64,000 nucleotides of DNA from Monodelphis domestica (Eukaryota > Chordata > Mammalia > Didelphimorphia > Didelphidae), in NCBI RefSeq assembly GCF_027887165.1, contig NC_077227.1, positions 85,623,735 to 85,687,734 of the forward strand. Reading direction: 5' to 3'. Under the pieces are notes generated by a model. That model made no database searches, was not told the DNA's origin, and saw only the letters and a program-made list of their open reading frames with translations. How positions within the stretch are numbered: position 1 is the stretch's first letter; each line of letters opens with the position of its first letter. This document shows, piece by piece, positions 43,157 through 54,200 of this stretch. Position numbers and translations under genes: made by a program.

Positions 43157-43636
43157 TGTCTTAGGCATCCTTGACTGAGACATGTGGGGGAAGTAAAGGG
43201 CTTCTTGGTGTCCTTAAGGCCCATCTCTTCCTGTGATGAAGGGAGGAGGAGTTGGGTTATTGAGGTCCACCTTATCAATAACAATTTTCCAATCATAAAT
43301 GTTTTGGAGAAAAATTGAGTGGTGAAATCTCAAGGGCATTATATTGGCCTGCACCTTGGAACTCAGTCTCTTTTGCCCCTCTCTTTGGCTGTCCGGTTGC
43401 TCTCTTGCCCTGCTTGGGTTCTTTGATGTCCATTCAGATTATGGAGGGAATCTACAGGCTAGTTTAAATTTTCTTGAACAACTGATTAATAAACAAAATT
43501 AAAAATTAAGAAATGCTGCCTCTTGAGAATTGAGTTGTTAAACCACATACCAGCGAATCCTCCACAGAGACCCATGTATTCAGTCTATCAAATCCCCACC
43601 ATGAGAACGACTACAATTATTAAGAGAAGGGTAACA
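43157..43636 (+). mobile_element. LTR-like stretch
   Basis: Order of parts suits an LTR: CAATTTTCCAATCATAAATG (CCAAT-like), a C/T-rich transcript-start-like block (CTTTTGCCCCTCTCTTTGGC, CTCTCTTGCCCTGCTTGGGT) and GATTAATAAACAAAATT with a polyadenylation signal. Both ends are approximate and no target repeat was found. If it is an LTR it is solo and old. Confidence 0.4.
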
Positions 43637-44063
43637 TTCCAGGTCTTTTGTTTTGTCACTTGAATTGGAAAATTCATTTTTAGTTCTCTGAGAAAAGAGG
43701 AAAAGAAACAGAAGGCAGTTAGAAATTTAGAACATCAGAACTCTTTTCTTGGACTAAAACATACCTAGTTCAACATATGCTTCTGTTGCTCTTGGGGGTA
43801 GGGAAACTTCACTACCTGTTGATGTTTTAGGATTTTTCTGGAAGAAAGTGGAAAAGGGAAACAAACCTAGTCCTTAAGGAAAATTCTCATTTAGAAACAA
43901 AGGTATCTATAGAGTCCATACTGTTCAAGCAGGAAAAGTCACCTTGAGGGCATCACTCATTAATGGACTAAAGTAGGAGCTGTCCTTAGTACTTCCAACA
44001 AGGTGCCAAAAGATCTCATCTTCAATTTCTATAGGAAGATGAATTCAAGAATCTGAAGCCAAG

Positions 44064-44611
44064 TGTTAGGATGGGACAGGGAGGTTTGGAATTCTGAGGA
44101 TGACTGACAGAAGTGGAGTGACAGTTGGAAGGAGCAAGGACTTATGGGACATAAATGGTTCTGAGAGGATTCTGAAGAGGCTCTTGATCTTCTGCCTGGG
44201 GACCTAGAGCTGGAAAGTTCAGTTTTGGGAAGCTGAAGGTTACTGAAGCCACCCGTGAGGACCCTGCTTCTTCCTCCTGCCTGTTGCTAATGTCTCATCA
44301 AGTAAACAACTACTGCTTCCTCTTTCTGAAGAAGGAGTTCAGTCCCCTAAAAGGGGACTGCTTGGACTCTCAAAGGAGGACATACCTCCCTTGGCCTTCC
44401 CTGCCACCCTGAACTGTTTCTCACATATTTCTTTAGGAAATGCTTGTATTTTAGTCAGTAGAAGGGGCTATTTATCTGGGCAAGGGGTGGAGAAATCCAT
44501 GGGCACTGTTACAAGCCCATTGGACCATGGACCGCATAGGAATTTGACAGGGCTACCCACATCCTCTCTCCTCAACCAATTTACCTTTCCCCATTAATAA
44601 ATCCCTTAACA
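44064..44611 (+). mobile_element. Possible LTR-like stretch, low confidence
   Basis: Begins TGTTAGGATGGG and ends AATAAATCCCTTAACA, so inverted TGTTA/TTAACA-like ends are present. A polyadenylation signal lies close to the right end. No target duplication and no second copy here; could be coincidence in unique DNA. Confidence 0.28.
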
Positions 44612-45160
44612 GCAATGAGAATTCTGTATTGGCTTTTAGTCATAGTAGAAAGGGTGCTTCAAAAAACTGGGAATTAGTCTCTGACCTGAGATCAGTCTAT
44701 CTGTGGTAAGGCCCAAACAGGGCCTGCCACTAATCCTCTTTGAGAAAAAGGTATAGTGACCTTTTCTCTAGTGGGGTTGACTGGGGAAAGTGACATCTCT
44801 CCCCTTAGCCATTTCATTATGAGGCTTCAAGTGATAACTGACAGCCTGTTATCATTTGAGAGAGAGGGAAGGGGCTGCCATTCCTTCTCTTATATAGGCA
44901 TTCCTTCACCCCTTGTTCCTGCTCTCTCAATCCACCCACCACCTCACTGGTATACCACCTTAACCAGTGAACCCAAACCCTTTATTAAAATAACAAGAAG
45001 ATCCTCAATTTTACACAATTTAACTAACTACTCTGTAAACTCATAAAATTGATCAGGCAACTTTCCTTATTAATCTTTTAGCTGGAGAAAATACTGGTAA
45101 AGAAACAGAGAAGGATTTACAAATGCTGCTGTTTTTAACTGATCTTATGATTTTTTTTTC
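44612..45160. other. Unassigned sequence
   Basis: Contains TCTTATATAGGC (TATA-like, near 44890) and CT-rich tracts, with a 96-residue plus-strand frame (44756-45046) lacking any domain. It may belong with the LTR-like sequence on its left. Confidence 0.35.
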
Positions 45161-45164
45161 TTAG

Positions 45165-45290
45165 TTATCTGGCAAGTCTTTATTAAGCACCTACTATGTG
45201 TCAGTCAATGCACTGAACACTGGGACTATAAAATGAGGCAGAAGGCTGTTCCTTCAGGGAACTTAGAATATAATGGTCTTAAATTAAATC
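45165..45290 (-). repeat. L2-family 3' end
   Basis: CTTTATTAAGCACCTACTAT, GTGTCAGTCAATGCACTGAA and CAGGGAACTTAGAATATAAT are reverse L2-class blocks. Confidence 0.75.
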
Positions 45291-45444
45291 TTTATTATGT
45301 GTATATTGCCAAAAGTTGAATGGCTTTACATAAATGTTGTCTACTACTCTATTTTATTTCATTCATTCCTTTATTATTCTTTGTTTCATAACAGTCATAG
45401 ACCTAACAATTACATTTTATGTGTTACAAAAAGGCTAACATTCT

Positions 45445-45690
45445 CTTATTTTTGTGTAGCACATTACAGGCATGAAACACTTCTTATACACTTACATGCA
45501 GTCCTTACAACAACCTTGACCATAGAGCAAATATCATTTCCTTTTTTTAGATGAAGAGCCTGAGGCTCTGAGAGATTGAAGAAATTGTCCAAGGTCACAT
45601 TACAAGTAAATAGGAGATTTGGGGCTTAGCCTCAGGTCTTCTGATTCCATTTCCAAGTAATTCTTTCCATTATGGCATTCTCATTTGTGA
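45445..45690 (-). repeat. MIR SINE
   Basis: TACAACAACCTTGACCATAG, TTAGATGAAGAGCCTGAGGC, CCAAGGTCACATTACAAGTA and CCTCAGGTCTTCTGATTCCA. Near full length. Confidence 0.8.
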
Positions 45691-45799
45691 ATTGTTTCTA
45701 AGGACCTGTAAAGAAATCTATCCCTAAAGTATTCTTATTTAAATCATTCTCTGTGGAAAATGAGGAGAAATCATGAATTGAGTTTCCTTTTGTGTTGTA

Positions 45800-45955
45800 T
45801 TCTCACATTAGATTATCAGCCCTTTGAGACCAAGGATTGCCTTTTTCTTATTTGTGCCCCCAGTATTTAGGACCTGGCAAATAATAGATAATAGTATTAT
45901 TAAATGTTATTTGGTAATATTATTAGTACTTAATAAATGTTTATTAAATTGAATT
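45800..45955 (+). repeat. L2-type 3' tail
   Basis: TTAGATTATCAGCCCTTTGA, GCCCCCAGTATTTAGGACCT and GTACTTAATAAATGTTTATT. An extra ATAATAGTATTATTAAATG block near 45885 lengthens the tail. Confidence 0.75.
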
Positions 45956-45959
45956 AAAC

Positions 45960-46755
45960 TTTTCTCAACTCAGAATATTTTGTTCTAGATTTATTGTGCT
46001 GAATAAAGAAAGAATAATATGGATCCAAATGAATCTCTTTCTCAGAGAATGTTGGTGATGTTCTTTATAGATTTCAGCAAATGCTGAATTCAGCATTTGC
46101 ATCATACCAATAAAGAGTAAACTTTTAGCAGATGCTAATGATTCATACGATTGTTGTAGAGAATGGTTTAATTTGATTTACAGTTTTCCACATGATATGA
46201 TAAAAATGTGGCTTACCAATTTACATAGTAAAATAGAGAGCACAACAACTTTTTTTCATAGCTAAGAAATGACAATTTGAATTAGCTTGTATGCAGGCAA
46301 AGATAAATGCAACGGGACTCCTTCTGAGCTTGATCAGCCCTATTCCCACAAAAGACTCTTTTTTTCTTGCCAAGGTGGGTTTGGCAGTGAAGGAGTTACA
46401 CTGGCTGGCTGAAAGGTTCTTGGATTGGGCAGGCTTGATAATAGCCATAAGCTGTGTGACCTGATAACTGTTCAGTGTCTTACTAAATGGTGTGAGTACT
46501 CTACTCCAAAGTCAATAAAATTGGACATAAACCACAGGGCAATGGTGGCTTCTGGTAGATTAGTAGTTAAAAAAACTGCCCCCCCCCCCCCGCTTCTCTC
46601 AATACTGTATTGCATACATATTTTGAATTCTTCAGCCATCTGTACTTTAGTATAGTCTTCATGAATTAATGTTATTCACTGTGAACATATAAGACAAAAA
46701 ATTCCCTGACTTGATACTTAATACCTCTGTAGAAGAGCATTAGACTAATCATACA
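45960..46755. other. Unassigned sequence with a poly-C run
   Basis: No repeat or gene recognised. A C12 run at about 46570-46582 follows AAAAAACTG. Frames of 75-76 residues have no motif. Confidence 0.4.
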
Positions 46756-46759
46756 CTGT

Positions 46760-46835
46760 TCACTAGAATGTAAGCTCCTTGAGGTCAGGGTCTTTCTCTT
46801 TTTGTCTCAGCTTTCCTAGCACCTAGTGAGGCTTG
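46760..46835 (+). repeat. L2-type tail fragment
   Basis: ACTAGAATGTAAGCTCCTTG, AGGTCAGGGTCTTTCTCTTT and CCTAGCACCTAGTGAGG; broken off before the terminal repeats. Confidence 0.75.
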
Positions 46836-47044
46836 AAATGAACTCAGTTTTGACCTGCTTGGCCTTATGTAACTCAGGTAAAAGAATCTTTAACTCCTTG
46901 TCAAAGACAGCAGGCAATTTTTTCTTGTATACAATGCATGGTGCTAATTTATTCAAGAAGACAATACAAATCTTGACTGAGAAAATTGTCAGTGCTGATT
47001 GAAATATTCTGTTCCTTGGAGATCCAAGGAGAAATAATTTAATT

Positions 47045-47245
47045 TGAAGACACAGAACCTGAATTCAAACCTGGGTTCTGTTTCCTATTACCTCGTGACT
47101 TTGGAAAAATCACTTTATAAATCCTTTATCCTATTATCAGTTATGTATATAAAATAAGGATCACATGAGATAATATGTAAACATACATATTATAAACCTT
47201 TAAAGAACAATATCAATGTAAGTTATTGATGATGATGATACAGTG
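47045..47245 (+). repeat. MIR SINE
   Basis: GAATTCAAACCTGGGTTCTG, CTCGTGACTTTGGAAAAATC, ACATGAGATAATATGTAAAC and GTAAGTTATTGATGATGATG follow the MIR order to its 3' end. Confidence 0.75.
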
Positions 47246-47299
47246 TGTCTAATAATCTCAGATACACTAGACGTCTTTTGAAGGAGTCCATGACACAAA

Positions 47300-47560
47300 A
47301 CAATCTTACATGTGAGGCTAAGGAGTTTGGACTTCACCAGTAGTCAATGGGATCCATAAAGTCATTAAAGGATTTAGAACAGAAGAGTGATATGATCAAT
47401 GATACACTATAGTGGCATATAATGGGTCTGTAGAAAGATCAGTTAGAACTTAGCTGTCATTTGACCAAATAAAGTATTATAAGGATGTAAACTAGAAGGT
47501 GACAGTGGAAATGGAGATGAAACAAAAATGAGAAATAAAATAAATTACAGAGTTTGATGG
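47300..47560. repeat. Ancient interspersed repeat, family uncertain
   Basis: AAGGAGTTTGGACTTCACCA, GTCAATGGGATCCATAAAGT, GAGTGATATGATCAATGATA and TGTAGAAAGATCAGTTAGAA match in order the repeat at 29755-30110. Confidence 0.6.
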
Positions 47561-47601
47561 ATGAAAAAAATGTTGATTTAATAATAAATAGGATGATACT
47601 C

Positions 47602-47604
<3 letters not shown>

Positions 47605-47673
<69 letters not shown>
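47605..47673 (+). repeat. (TC)n microsatellite
   Basis: A pure run of about 34 TC units. Confidence 0.98.
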
Positions 47674-47676
<3 letters not shown>

Positions 47677-47679
47677 CTT

Positions 47680-48080
47680 TTATTTATATAAAAGTAAATT
47701 CACTTTGAGATGTTAGAATTGGGTCTTTTAATTAAGGCCCACCATATTAAGATGATGAAGTCTCAGAATAGTTAAGGGTAAATAAAGTAGGATTTCCATC
47801 TGAAGGTCTTTATCATGAAGGTTTACCTGTTCAAGAATGCTGATCTTGTGCCACTGGAAAAAATGCCAGGTCTAGGCATATCATACAGAAACTCCAAGAG
47901 AAAAGAAAAGTGGATATAGTTTTCCCATAGCTACTCCATAGCAATATCCCTATTCCTATGAAAGAGAAAAAAATGAAATAATTCGATATTATAATTCTAG
48001 GTAGTAAGATTCTTCCTGTTCTAAAGTTAATGACAAAAATTGGTTCTTATAAAAGAGGAAACAATAATTATAATGAACAA
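47680..48080. other. No recognisable element
   Basis: AT-rich; nothing supportable. Confidence 0.4.
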
Positions 48081-48084
48081 AGCC

Positions 48085-48200
48085 TCAAACTTAGAATCAG
48101 GACCCTTGGGTTCAAGTTTTTCACTTGGCTATGTAATTGATTTGTGACCTTGAAAAAGCAACTAAATCACTCTCAACTTCACTGTCTTCATCTGTAAGAT
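48085..48200 (+). repeat. MIR SINE fragment bordered by a microsatellite
   Basis: AATCAGGACCCTTGGGTTCA, TTGATTTGTGACCTTGAAAA and CTTCACTGTCTTCATCTGTA, stopping exactly where the MIR 'gtaaaatgggga' block would follow; the GAAA array replaces the rest. Confidence 0.75.
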
Positions 48201-48426
<226 letters not shown>

Positions 48427-48734
48427 ATTTGAAAAAATTTATTTAAAAATCAAAGGGGATTCATGGGCAGTATTTTCTGGGGGAGGAAGCCTATGATTTG
48501 GGATACACCTGGAACATTCAGAAATTTCTAGAAGAATAATTTTATAGTTATGATTTATTATTTTAGAGTTGGAAGCTTTCTTAGAGGTTATCACTTCTAA
48601 TTCAAATCTCACACTTTACAGGAGAGGCTCCAGGCAAGTTTAAACATTGCAAACCTTGTTTTTTTTTACCATCTATGGAAATTTTGAACCTTTACTGAAA
48701 ACAGACTTTTCAGGCAACATGATAGTCAGTAAAT

Positions 48735-48905
48735 ATCACCAGGTTTTGAGTAAGAGGACCTGGTTTTGAATTCAAGCTGATCTATGACTTAGTAATTATG
48801 TGACTTTATAGAAGTTATTTCACCTGAGTCTCAGTTTATTAATTTGTAAAGTGAAGCTATTGGACTAGAAGACCTCTAGGTAGTTTCTAAATCTAAAACT
48901 ATGTG
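48735..48905 (+). repeat. MIR-family SINE
   Basis: GAGGACCTGGTTTTGAATTC, TAATTATGTGACTTTATAGA, GAGTCTCAGTTTATTAATTT and ATTGGACTAGAAGACCTCTA. Full-length marsupial subtype. Confidence 0.8.
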
Positions 48906-49044
48906 TCACAGAGAGTAAAACACTCTGACATTAAAAATGTAAGTGCCATCATTATTTATAATAACTTAAGCTGCCATTTATATAATGATGAAAAATATGG
49001 TCCAAACAAATGCAAGTCAGGAGGAGCGGATGAGAAGGCAGTTT

Positions 49045-49287
49045 TTGTTGTTATTCACTTGTTTCAGTCATGTCTCATTCCTCATGACATATGAGGTTTT
49101 CTTGACAAAGAGAATGAAGCAATTTTCATTTCCTTCACTAGCTCATTTTACAGATATAGAAACTGAGACAAACAAGATTTAGTAATTTTCCCAAGGTCAC
49201 ATAACTAGTAAATGTCTAAGCCTGGATTTGAACTCACATGTTCTTAACTCCAGGTCAGGCATTCTATCCATTGAGCCACCAAGCTTA
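49045..49287 (+). mobile_element. RTE-tailed marsupial SINE
   Basis: TTGTTTCAGTCATGTCTCAT, GAGGTTTTCTTGACAAAGAG, TTTACAGATATAGAAACTGA, GGATTTGAACTCACATGTTC and CATTGAGCCACCAAGCTT. Confidence 0.88.
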
Positions 49288-49394
49288 TACCTAGGTACTT
49301 GAATTTAAAACTGAAGAATGGTAAGGATACAAAAGGCAAGCCTATCTTCCTCTTCAGATTTCTTTATATTCTACTTAGAGGTAGTGCCCATTTC

Positions 49395-50245
49395 TGTGAT
49401 ACTGTTTTCTAGTTTTCCCAGCAGTTTTTGTTGAATAGTCATTCTTTTTCTAAAAGCTTTGCCCTTTAGGTTTGCCAAACACTAGATTATTATGGTCATT
49501 TTCTACTGCATGTTGAGTGCCTAATCTATTCCATTGATCCACTACTCTATTTCTAAGCCAGTACCAGCTTGTTTTTTAAAACCCTTATCTTCTGTCTTAG
49601 AATCAATACTAAGTATCAGTTTAAAAAGCAGTAAGGGCTAGGCAACTGGGATCAAGTGACTTGCCTAGAGTCAGAAGTATCTGAGGCCAAATTTGAACCC
49701 AGGATCTCCCATCTCCATACCTGGTCGTCTATCCACTGAATCACCTAGCTATACCACTCCTTTTTTTAAAACCACATTGTTTTGAAAGATGCCACTTTAA
49801 AATACAGTTTGAGATATGGTACAGTTAAGCCAACTTCTTTCACATTATTTCTCATTAATTCCTTGATATTATTAGCCTTTTGTTCTTCCAGATTAATTTT
49901 ATTTTTTTCTAGTTTCATGAAATAATTTTTCAATAGTTTGGTATGACACTGAATAGGTTAAATACTTTAGGTAGAATTGCTATTTTTATTATATTGGCTT
50001 GACCTACCCATGAGCAATTAATGTTTTTTCAATTGTTTTAGATCTGACCTCATTTGTGTGAGAAGAGTTTTGTCAGGATGATATAGTTCCTGGGTTTTGT
50101 CTTGTCAGGCAGACTCCCAGATAGTGCTTATTGTCTGTGGTTATTTTAATCTGTCTCATGCTATTGGACTTTATTAGTATAATAGAGAAAGGTTGATGAT
50201 ATATATGGGTTTATTTTATATCCTGCAATTTTGCTAAAGGTTTTG
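49395..50245 (-). mobile_element. L1 ORF2 3' part, minus strand
   Basis: Plus-strand text is the reverse of L1 ORF2: ATTCCATTGATCCACTACTC, GATATGGTACAGTTAAGCCA, TTTGTTCTTCCAGATTAATT, TTATATTGGCTTGACCTACC, TAGTTCCTGGGTTTTGTCTT and TTTATATCCTGCAATTTTGC. A SINE interrupts it at 49569-49765. Too decayed to be coding. Confidence 0.85.
49569..49765 (-). mobile_element. SINE inserted in the L1 fragment
   Basis: TAAAACCCTTATCTTCTGTC, AAGTGACTTGCCTAGAGTCA, GAACCCAGGATCTCCCATCT and TGAATCACCTAGCTATACCA are the reverse of the tRNA-headed SINE. L1 sequence resumes on both sides. Confidence 0.88.
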
Positions 50246-50254
50246 GAGGTAGAA

Positions 50255-50410
50255 GAAAGAAAGCAATGATTTAATCCCAACTCTATTTCCTACTTGTGTG
50301 ATCTGGGACCAGACTACTTAATCTCTATGGGTCTCAGTGACCTCATCTATATCAATGAAAAGATAGAACTAAATGACTTCTAAGGTTCCTATTAGTTCTT
50401 AGTGCATGAT
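50255..50410 (+). repeat. MIR-family SINE
   Basis: TACTTGTGTGATCTGGGACC, ATGGGTCTCAGTGACCTCAT and AAATGACTTCTAAGGTTCCT. It begins right at the end of the L1 fragment. Confidence 0.7.
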
Positions 50411-50459
50411 CTTGTTGACCTATTTGTAGACATTGCTTATCCCTCCCCAGCAAAATACA

Positions 50460-50825
50460 ATCTTAGAATGTAAGTGCTTTAACCTATATATTAGAATAAT
50501 TTTATTCTTTGGACTTGAATCTCCAGTGTTTAGCCCAATTCCTAGCACATAGTAAGTGTTTTGTTGTTGTTTAGGCATTTCAGTCACATCCAGCTCTGTG
50601 ACCCCATTTGCAGTTTTCTTGACAAAGATACTGGAGTGGTTTTCCATTTCCTTCTCTAGCTCATTTCACAGAAGAGGAAACTGAGACAAACAGGGTTAAG
50701 TGCCCAGGGTGACACAACCAGTAAGTGTGTTGAGGTCAGCTTTGAGCTCAGGTCCTCCTGACTCCATGGCCATCCACTGTGCCACCTCAATATCCTAGTA
50801 GGTACTTAATAAATGCTTATTGACT
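50460..50825 (+). repeat. L2-type tail split by a SINE
   Basis: Left piece TTAGAATGTAAGTGCTTTAA to CCTAGCACATAGTAAGTG, right piece CTAGTAGGTACTTAATAAAT to TTGACTAACTGG. The two join into one L2-class end around the insert at 50562-50792. TAGTAAGTG/TAGTAGGTA beside the insert may be its target repeat. Confidence 0.8.
50562..50792 (+). mobile_element. RTE-tailed SINE inserted in an L2 tail
   Basis: TTGTTGTTGTTTAGGCATTT, CCAGCTCTGTGACCCCATTT, GATACTGGAGTGGTTTTCCA, GAGGAAACTGAGACAAACAG and CCATCCACTGTGCCACCTCA. Least diverged RTE-tailed copy here. Confidence 0.92.
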
Positions 50826-50949
50826 AACTGGTATTGACTCCAAATATACTCAGGAGCAATTTCTTAGGTGCGTGCTTTATTATATGTAAAGTCTTAGCAC
50901 AGATAAACTTATCTGATTCTTTCCAACATTCTACCTAGTTCAAAGCAAT

Positions 50950-51110
50950 TTAATTCATTTCAGTAATTTTTTTAAATATCTACTATGTGTCAGATCCTAT
51001 TCTATGCACTGAGGATACCAAGATGAAGAGCTCAATAACACCTCAAAGGATTTATAATACACTTAAGGAATAACATAATAGCCACAGAGAAGTATAATAG
51101 TTTTCAGCTG
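50950..51110 (-). repeat. L2-family 3' end
   Basis: AAATATCTACTATGTGTCAG, ATCCTATTCTATGCACTGAG and GGATTTATAATACACTTAAG are reverse L2-class blocks. Confidence 0.65.
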
Positions 51111-51124
51111 AATAGAGACTGCCA

Positions 51125-51290
51125 TGACATAATGGAGAGCAAATCAAAAAGACCGGACTTTCAGTACAGGTTCTGGCACTTGATGCTGTTTGACCCTCAG
51201 CAAGTTATTGAACTTCTAAAGACTATGGGCAGCTCTCAAAACTCCGAGTCACACAGGAGTGCTGATCTCTAGTGGTAGGAGACTCCTCCT
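51125..51290 (+). repeat. MIR-like SINE, decayed
   Basis: GACTTTCAGTACAGGTTCTG, GTTTGACCCTCAGCAAGTTA and ACTATGGGCAGCTCTCAAAA follow a MIR-type core with an alternative 3' end. Confidence 0.5.
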
Positions 51291-51409
51291 ATGGGAGCTC
51301 CTTACGGCAATGAAATCATAGGACCAATCCCTATTCGATCTCTTTTAACTGAATAGTTAGAGTGTGATAGAGGTTTAAAGAAAAGAATCCAAAATACTCT
51401 ATGAAAGAA

Positions 51410-51690
51410 GGAAGAGAACACTTTCAGCTGGGAGGCAGGGGAACGTGGGGTGGGCTGAAGTGCATTTCACCGAAGTAGAACTTTAAAGGAAGAAGGGTTT
51501 AATAGGTGAAGTGTAAAGAGGTATTCCAGGCCATGGTGGGGGGTGGGGGATAGTCTCCATAAATGTTCAGTGACATGGAACAAGAGATTGAGATTAAGGA
51601 ATAATTTGTCTTTCCATCTGGCCAGAGAGCAGGGTTCTTAGAGGGAATTGATGTGGCACAAAATTGGAAAAGTAGATTGAGGACAGATTG
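51410..51690. repeat. Ancient repeat, probably continuing the L2-type copy at 50950
   Basis: AACTTTAAAGGAAGAAGGGT, GGTATTCCAGGCCATGG, AGTGACATGGAACAAGAGAT and a GATGTGGCAC block recall the interior of the old repeat family also seen at 29755 and 47300. Confidence 0.4.
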
Positions 51691-51747
51691 GATAGTCCTT
51701 TAAAAGATGAGTTAAAGATTATTTATGTTCACTTCAGGGTGATCGCA

Positions 51748-51846
51748 GACTAGTCGCTTAATACTGATTGCCTACCTCTTACTGTTCTGCCACGGAACTG
51801 ATACACAATATTAATTCTAAGAGGGAGGATATAAGGGTTTTAAAAA
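51748..51846 (+). mobile_element. 5'-truncated marsupial SINE
   Basis: Only the 3' half: TAGTCGCTTAATACTGATTG, CTTACTGTTCTGCCACGGAA, ACACAATATTAATTCTAAGA. Confidence 0.75.
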
Positions 51847-51849
51847 GGA

Positions 51850-52310
51850 GTTTTCATGTTATCCAATAGAGATAAAAATCCATTTGAAAGTAACTCCTAC
51901 ATAAAAAGGTGCAACCAATTAAGTGGTAGAGATAGGGGTCCCAGAGTTTAGAAATTGAGCTAGTAATTCTAGGCAGCTAAGAATACAGAGAAGCTAAACA
52001 ACACTGGGCATATATATCTGTGTGCAATATACTAAAAAATGGAGAGGAACTCCAAGTCTGATTTTGCATTTATGCCAAGGGCCAGTCCTGCTTTCTTCTA
52101 TTACCTTGGGTCACTATCCACATAGAGGTTATTTTATCCAGGCTTTTTAACCATTATGATTTTTAATCCATTATCATTTTTTAAAAATATATATTTTGAT
52201 AAATGTATTTCAATGTATTTGTTTTCCATTATAATCCTATGAGTTTTATGCACTTAAAAACTTTTTTTTTTCCTGAGGAGAAAACTACAGGCTTCACTGA
52301 AAAGCCAAAG
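51850..52310. other. No recognisable element
   Basis: AT-rich sequence with a T9 run near 52263; nothing supportable. Confidence 0.4.
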
Positions 52311-52319
52311 GAGTCAATG

Positions 52320-52390
52320 AAAGAGAAGTCCAACTCCTTCATTTTATAGATGATAAAACTGAGGTCCAGAGAGATGTGCTGGTAAGGCAG
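52320..52390 (-). repeat. MIR fragment
   Basis: GTCCAACTCCTTCATTTTAT, AGATGATAAAACTGAGGTCC. Confidence 0.6.
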
Positions 52391-52682
52391 GGAGGAGAAT
52401 GTATACCATACATACTTTTAATTTAAACTGCATTATTAACAATTTCTCCATCACTTTCTTAAATCTAAATAATCAAGAAAACAACAAATCAAGCCTTGAT
52501 TTATAGTTTGCCAATTTCCAAGGTATGAATACTCAGAATGAAAATTTAACAATTAGCTCTTACAAGTCAATTAGAGATGGCTTTGATGTACCCCTCTGAT
52601 TTAAACATTTAACACATGGCAGAGTTGAAATGAAAAGCCATGCCTCCCAATTCTTATTTCATGTTTCACATTATCTCTCCAG

Positions 52683-52970
52683 TCAGTCATCAAGCATTTA
52701 TGACACATCTACTACATGCTGGGCACTAGGCTGACCATTTGGAGATGCAAAGAAAGGCAAAAGACAATTTGTGCTCCCAAGAACTCTGAGGGGTGAGATA
52801 CCATGAAGGCAATTCTATAAAAACAAACTATAAAAAGGACCAATTAGAAATAATCAACAAAAGGGAGGCACCTACATTACAGAGGATCAGGAAAGGCTTC
52901 TCATAAGAAGTAGTGGTCTCCAGCGTCCTATCAGCTGGCACTTTTCAGACAGATTGCTCTACATGAAAAT
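52683..52970 (-). repeat. L2-family 3' region
   Basis: CATCAAGCATTTATGACACA, CTACATGCTGGGCACTAGGC, GATGCAAAGAAAGGCAAAAG and GGATCAGGAAAGGCTTCTCA. Extends further inward than the other reversed L2 ends. Confidence 0.7.
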
Positions 52971-52974
52971 TATG

Positions 52975-53605
52975 AAGATAAATGTAAAGAAAAATGGTCC
53001 CATTTACATTTCTCAGCATATACTTCATGGCAAAAGTTTAGCTGGGGGTGGGGTAGAATAAGGGAGATGTTTCATTTTCAACACACTACCTATGACTAAA
53101 ATTCAAGCTCTGGTATGATGTTGAACATGAATTAAAAACAGAGCCAGATTTCATTTAATTTTCATGAAAATAAATCTGCTTCCATCCAGATGTTTGGTGC
53201 TTTGCTTATGTGACTATAGCTAATTGTCTATTCCACTGCTGGTTTCTGTTTTCACAACAGTGACCAAAACCAATGTTCAAAAGGTCTGAATCTCCTAGAA
53301 GCTTGACACAATTGATCCACACACTTTGACTGATTGGTATTTCTATAAATTGTGAACTATGTGGTCATCTGACATTGCCACAGGCCACAAGAAAAATATA
53401 TAATTAAGCGGTTTCATTTGAGCCTGTATCGCAGGGCCACAGCCTTATATTAGAATGTACACATGTACCAGCGGCCTCATTCTGTCACCATGGTAACCAA
53501 GCTGAATAACAATAAACTTAGAGGTAAACACAGAGCTGAATTTCATTTTTAAAAGACATATGGTTGAACTGGTTAGACTGTTGGTCAAATTACTTTTAAA
53601 ATGAT
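52975..53605. other. Unique-looking sequence with an X-box-like site
   Basis: No repeat recognised. GTCACCATGGTAACC at 53484-53498 matches the RFX X-box pattern (GTNRCC..RGYAAC), followed by AATAACAATAAAC. The stretch reads as less decayed than its surroundings, but conservation cannot be judged from one sequence. Confidence 0.4.
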
Positions 53606-53609
53606 GAGT

Positions 53610-53725
53610 CATTCATTTGAGCAAGTTTTTATTAAGTGCAAGCATTGTGGTAGGTGCTAGTTATACAAAAGACAATCCTGAAAATAGTCCCTGCTTTCAA
53701 GGAGTTTATAATCAACTGGAATATT
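53610..53725 (-). repeat. L2-family 3' end
   Basis: GCAAGTTTTTATTAAGTGCA, GGTAGGTGCTAGTTATACAA and CTTTCAAGGAGTTTATAATC are reverse L2-class blocks. Confidence 0.7.
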
Positions 53726-53844
53726 TGGAGGGACTCAAAGAGCCTCTGTTTCAATTACGGTAATATGGAAATCCTTTAATATGAGTGTTCTCATAGAGTG
53801 ATATCCTGATCAATATTAAATATGATTCTTTGAAAATGATGCTG

Positions 53845-54042
53845 TGGAAGCAGCTAGGTGGCTCAGTAGATAGAGAGCCAGACCTAGAGTCCAGAGGACC
53901 TTGGTTCAAATCTGGCCTCAGAGACTTCCTAGTTGTTTGATTGTAGGCAAGTCACTTAACTCCAATTGCCTAGCCTTACTGCTCTTCTGTCTTGAGACTC
54001 CGCATCAATTCTAAGGCAGAAGACAAGAATTAAAAAAAAAAA
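53845..54042 (+). mobile_element. Marsupial tRNA-derived SINE with 13-bp target duplication
   Basis: GAAGCAGCTAGGTGGCTCAG, TTGGTTCAAATCTGGCCTCA, GGCAAGTCACTTAACTCCAA and GGCAGAAGACAAGAATTAAA. Flanked by GAAAATGATGCTG at 53832-53844 and 54043-54055, both copies perfect. Confidence 0.96.
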
Positions 54043-54099
54043 GAAAATGATGCTGAGTGCAGATTTTTAAGGAACTTTCTGCAATGTGGTAAAGAAAGA

Positions 54100-54200
54100 G
54101 CATTGATTTAACTTCTCAAGCTATTTCTTCATTTTAAAAATTGAGATAACTTATCTATCTCATAAGATTGTTATAGGATTCAATGAAATAAATGTGTAAA
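54100..54200 (+). repeat. MIR 3' fragment
   Basis: TCTTCATTTTAAAAATTGAG, CTCATAAGATTGTTATAGGA and ATGAAATAAATGTGTAAAG. Confidence 0.55.

Noticed and set aside
44064-44611. Firm LTR call for this stretch
   Set aside because: Inverted ends and a polyadenylation signal are suggestive, but there is no target repeat or second copy; kept only as a low-confidence feature.
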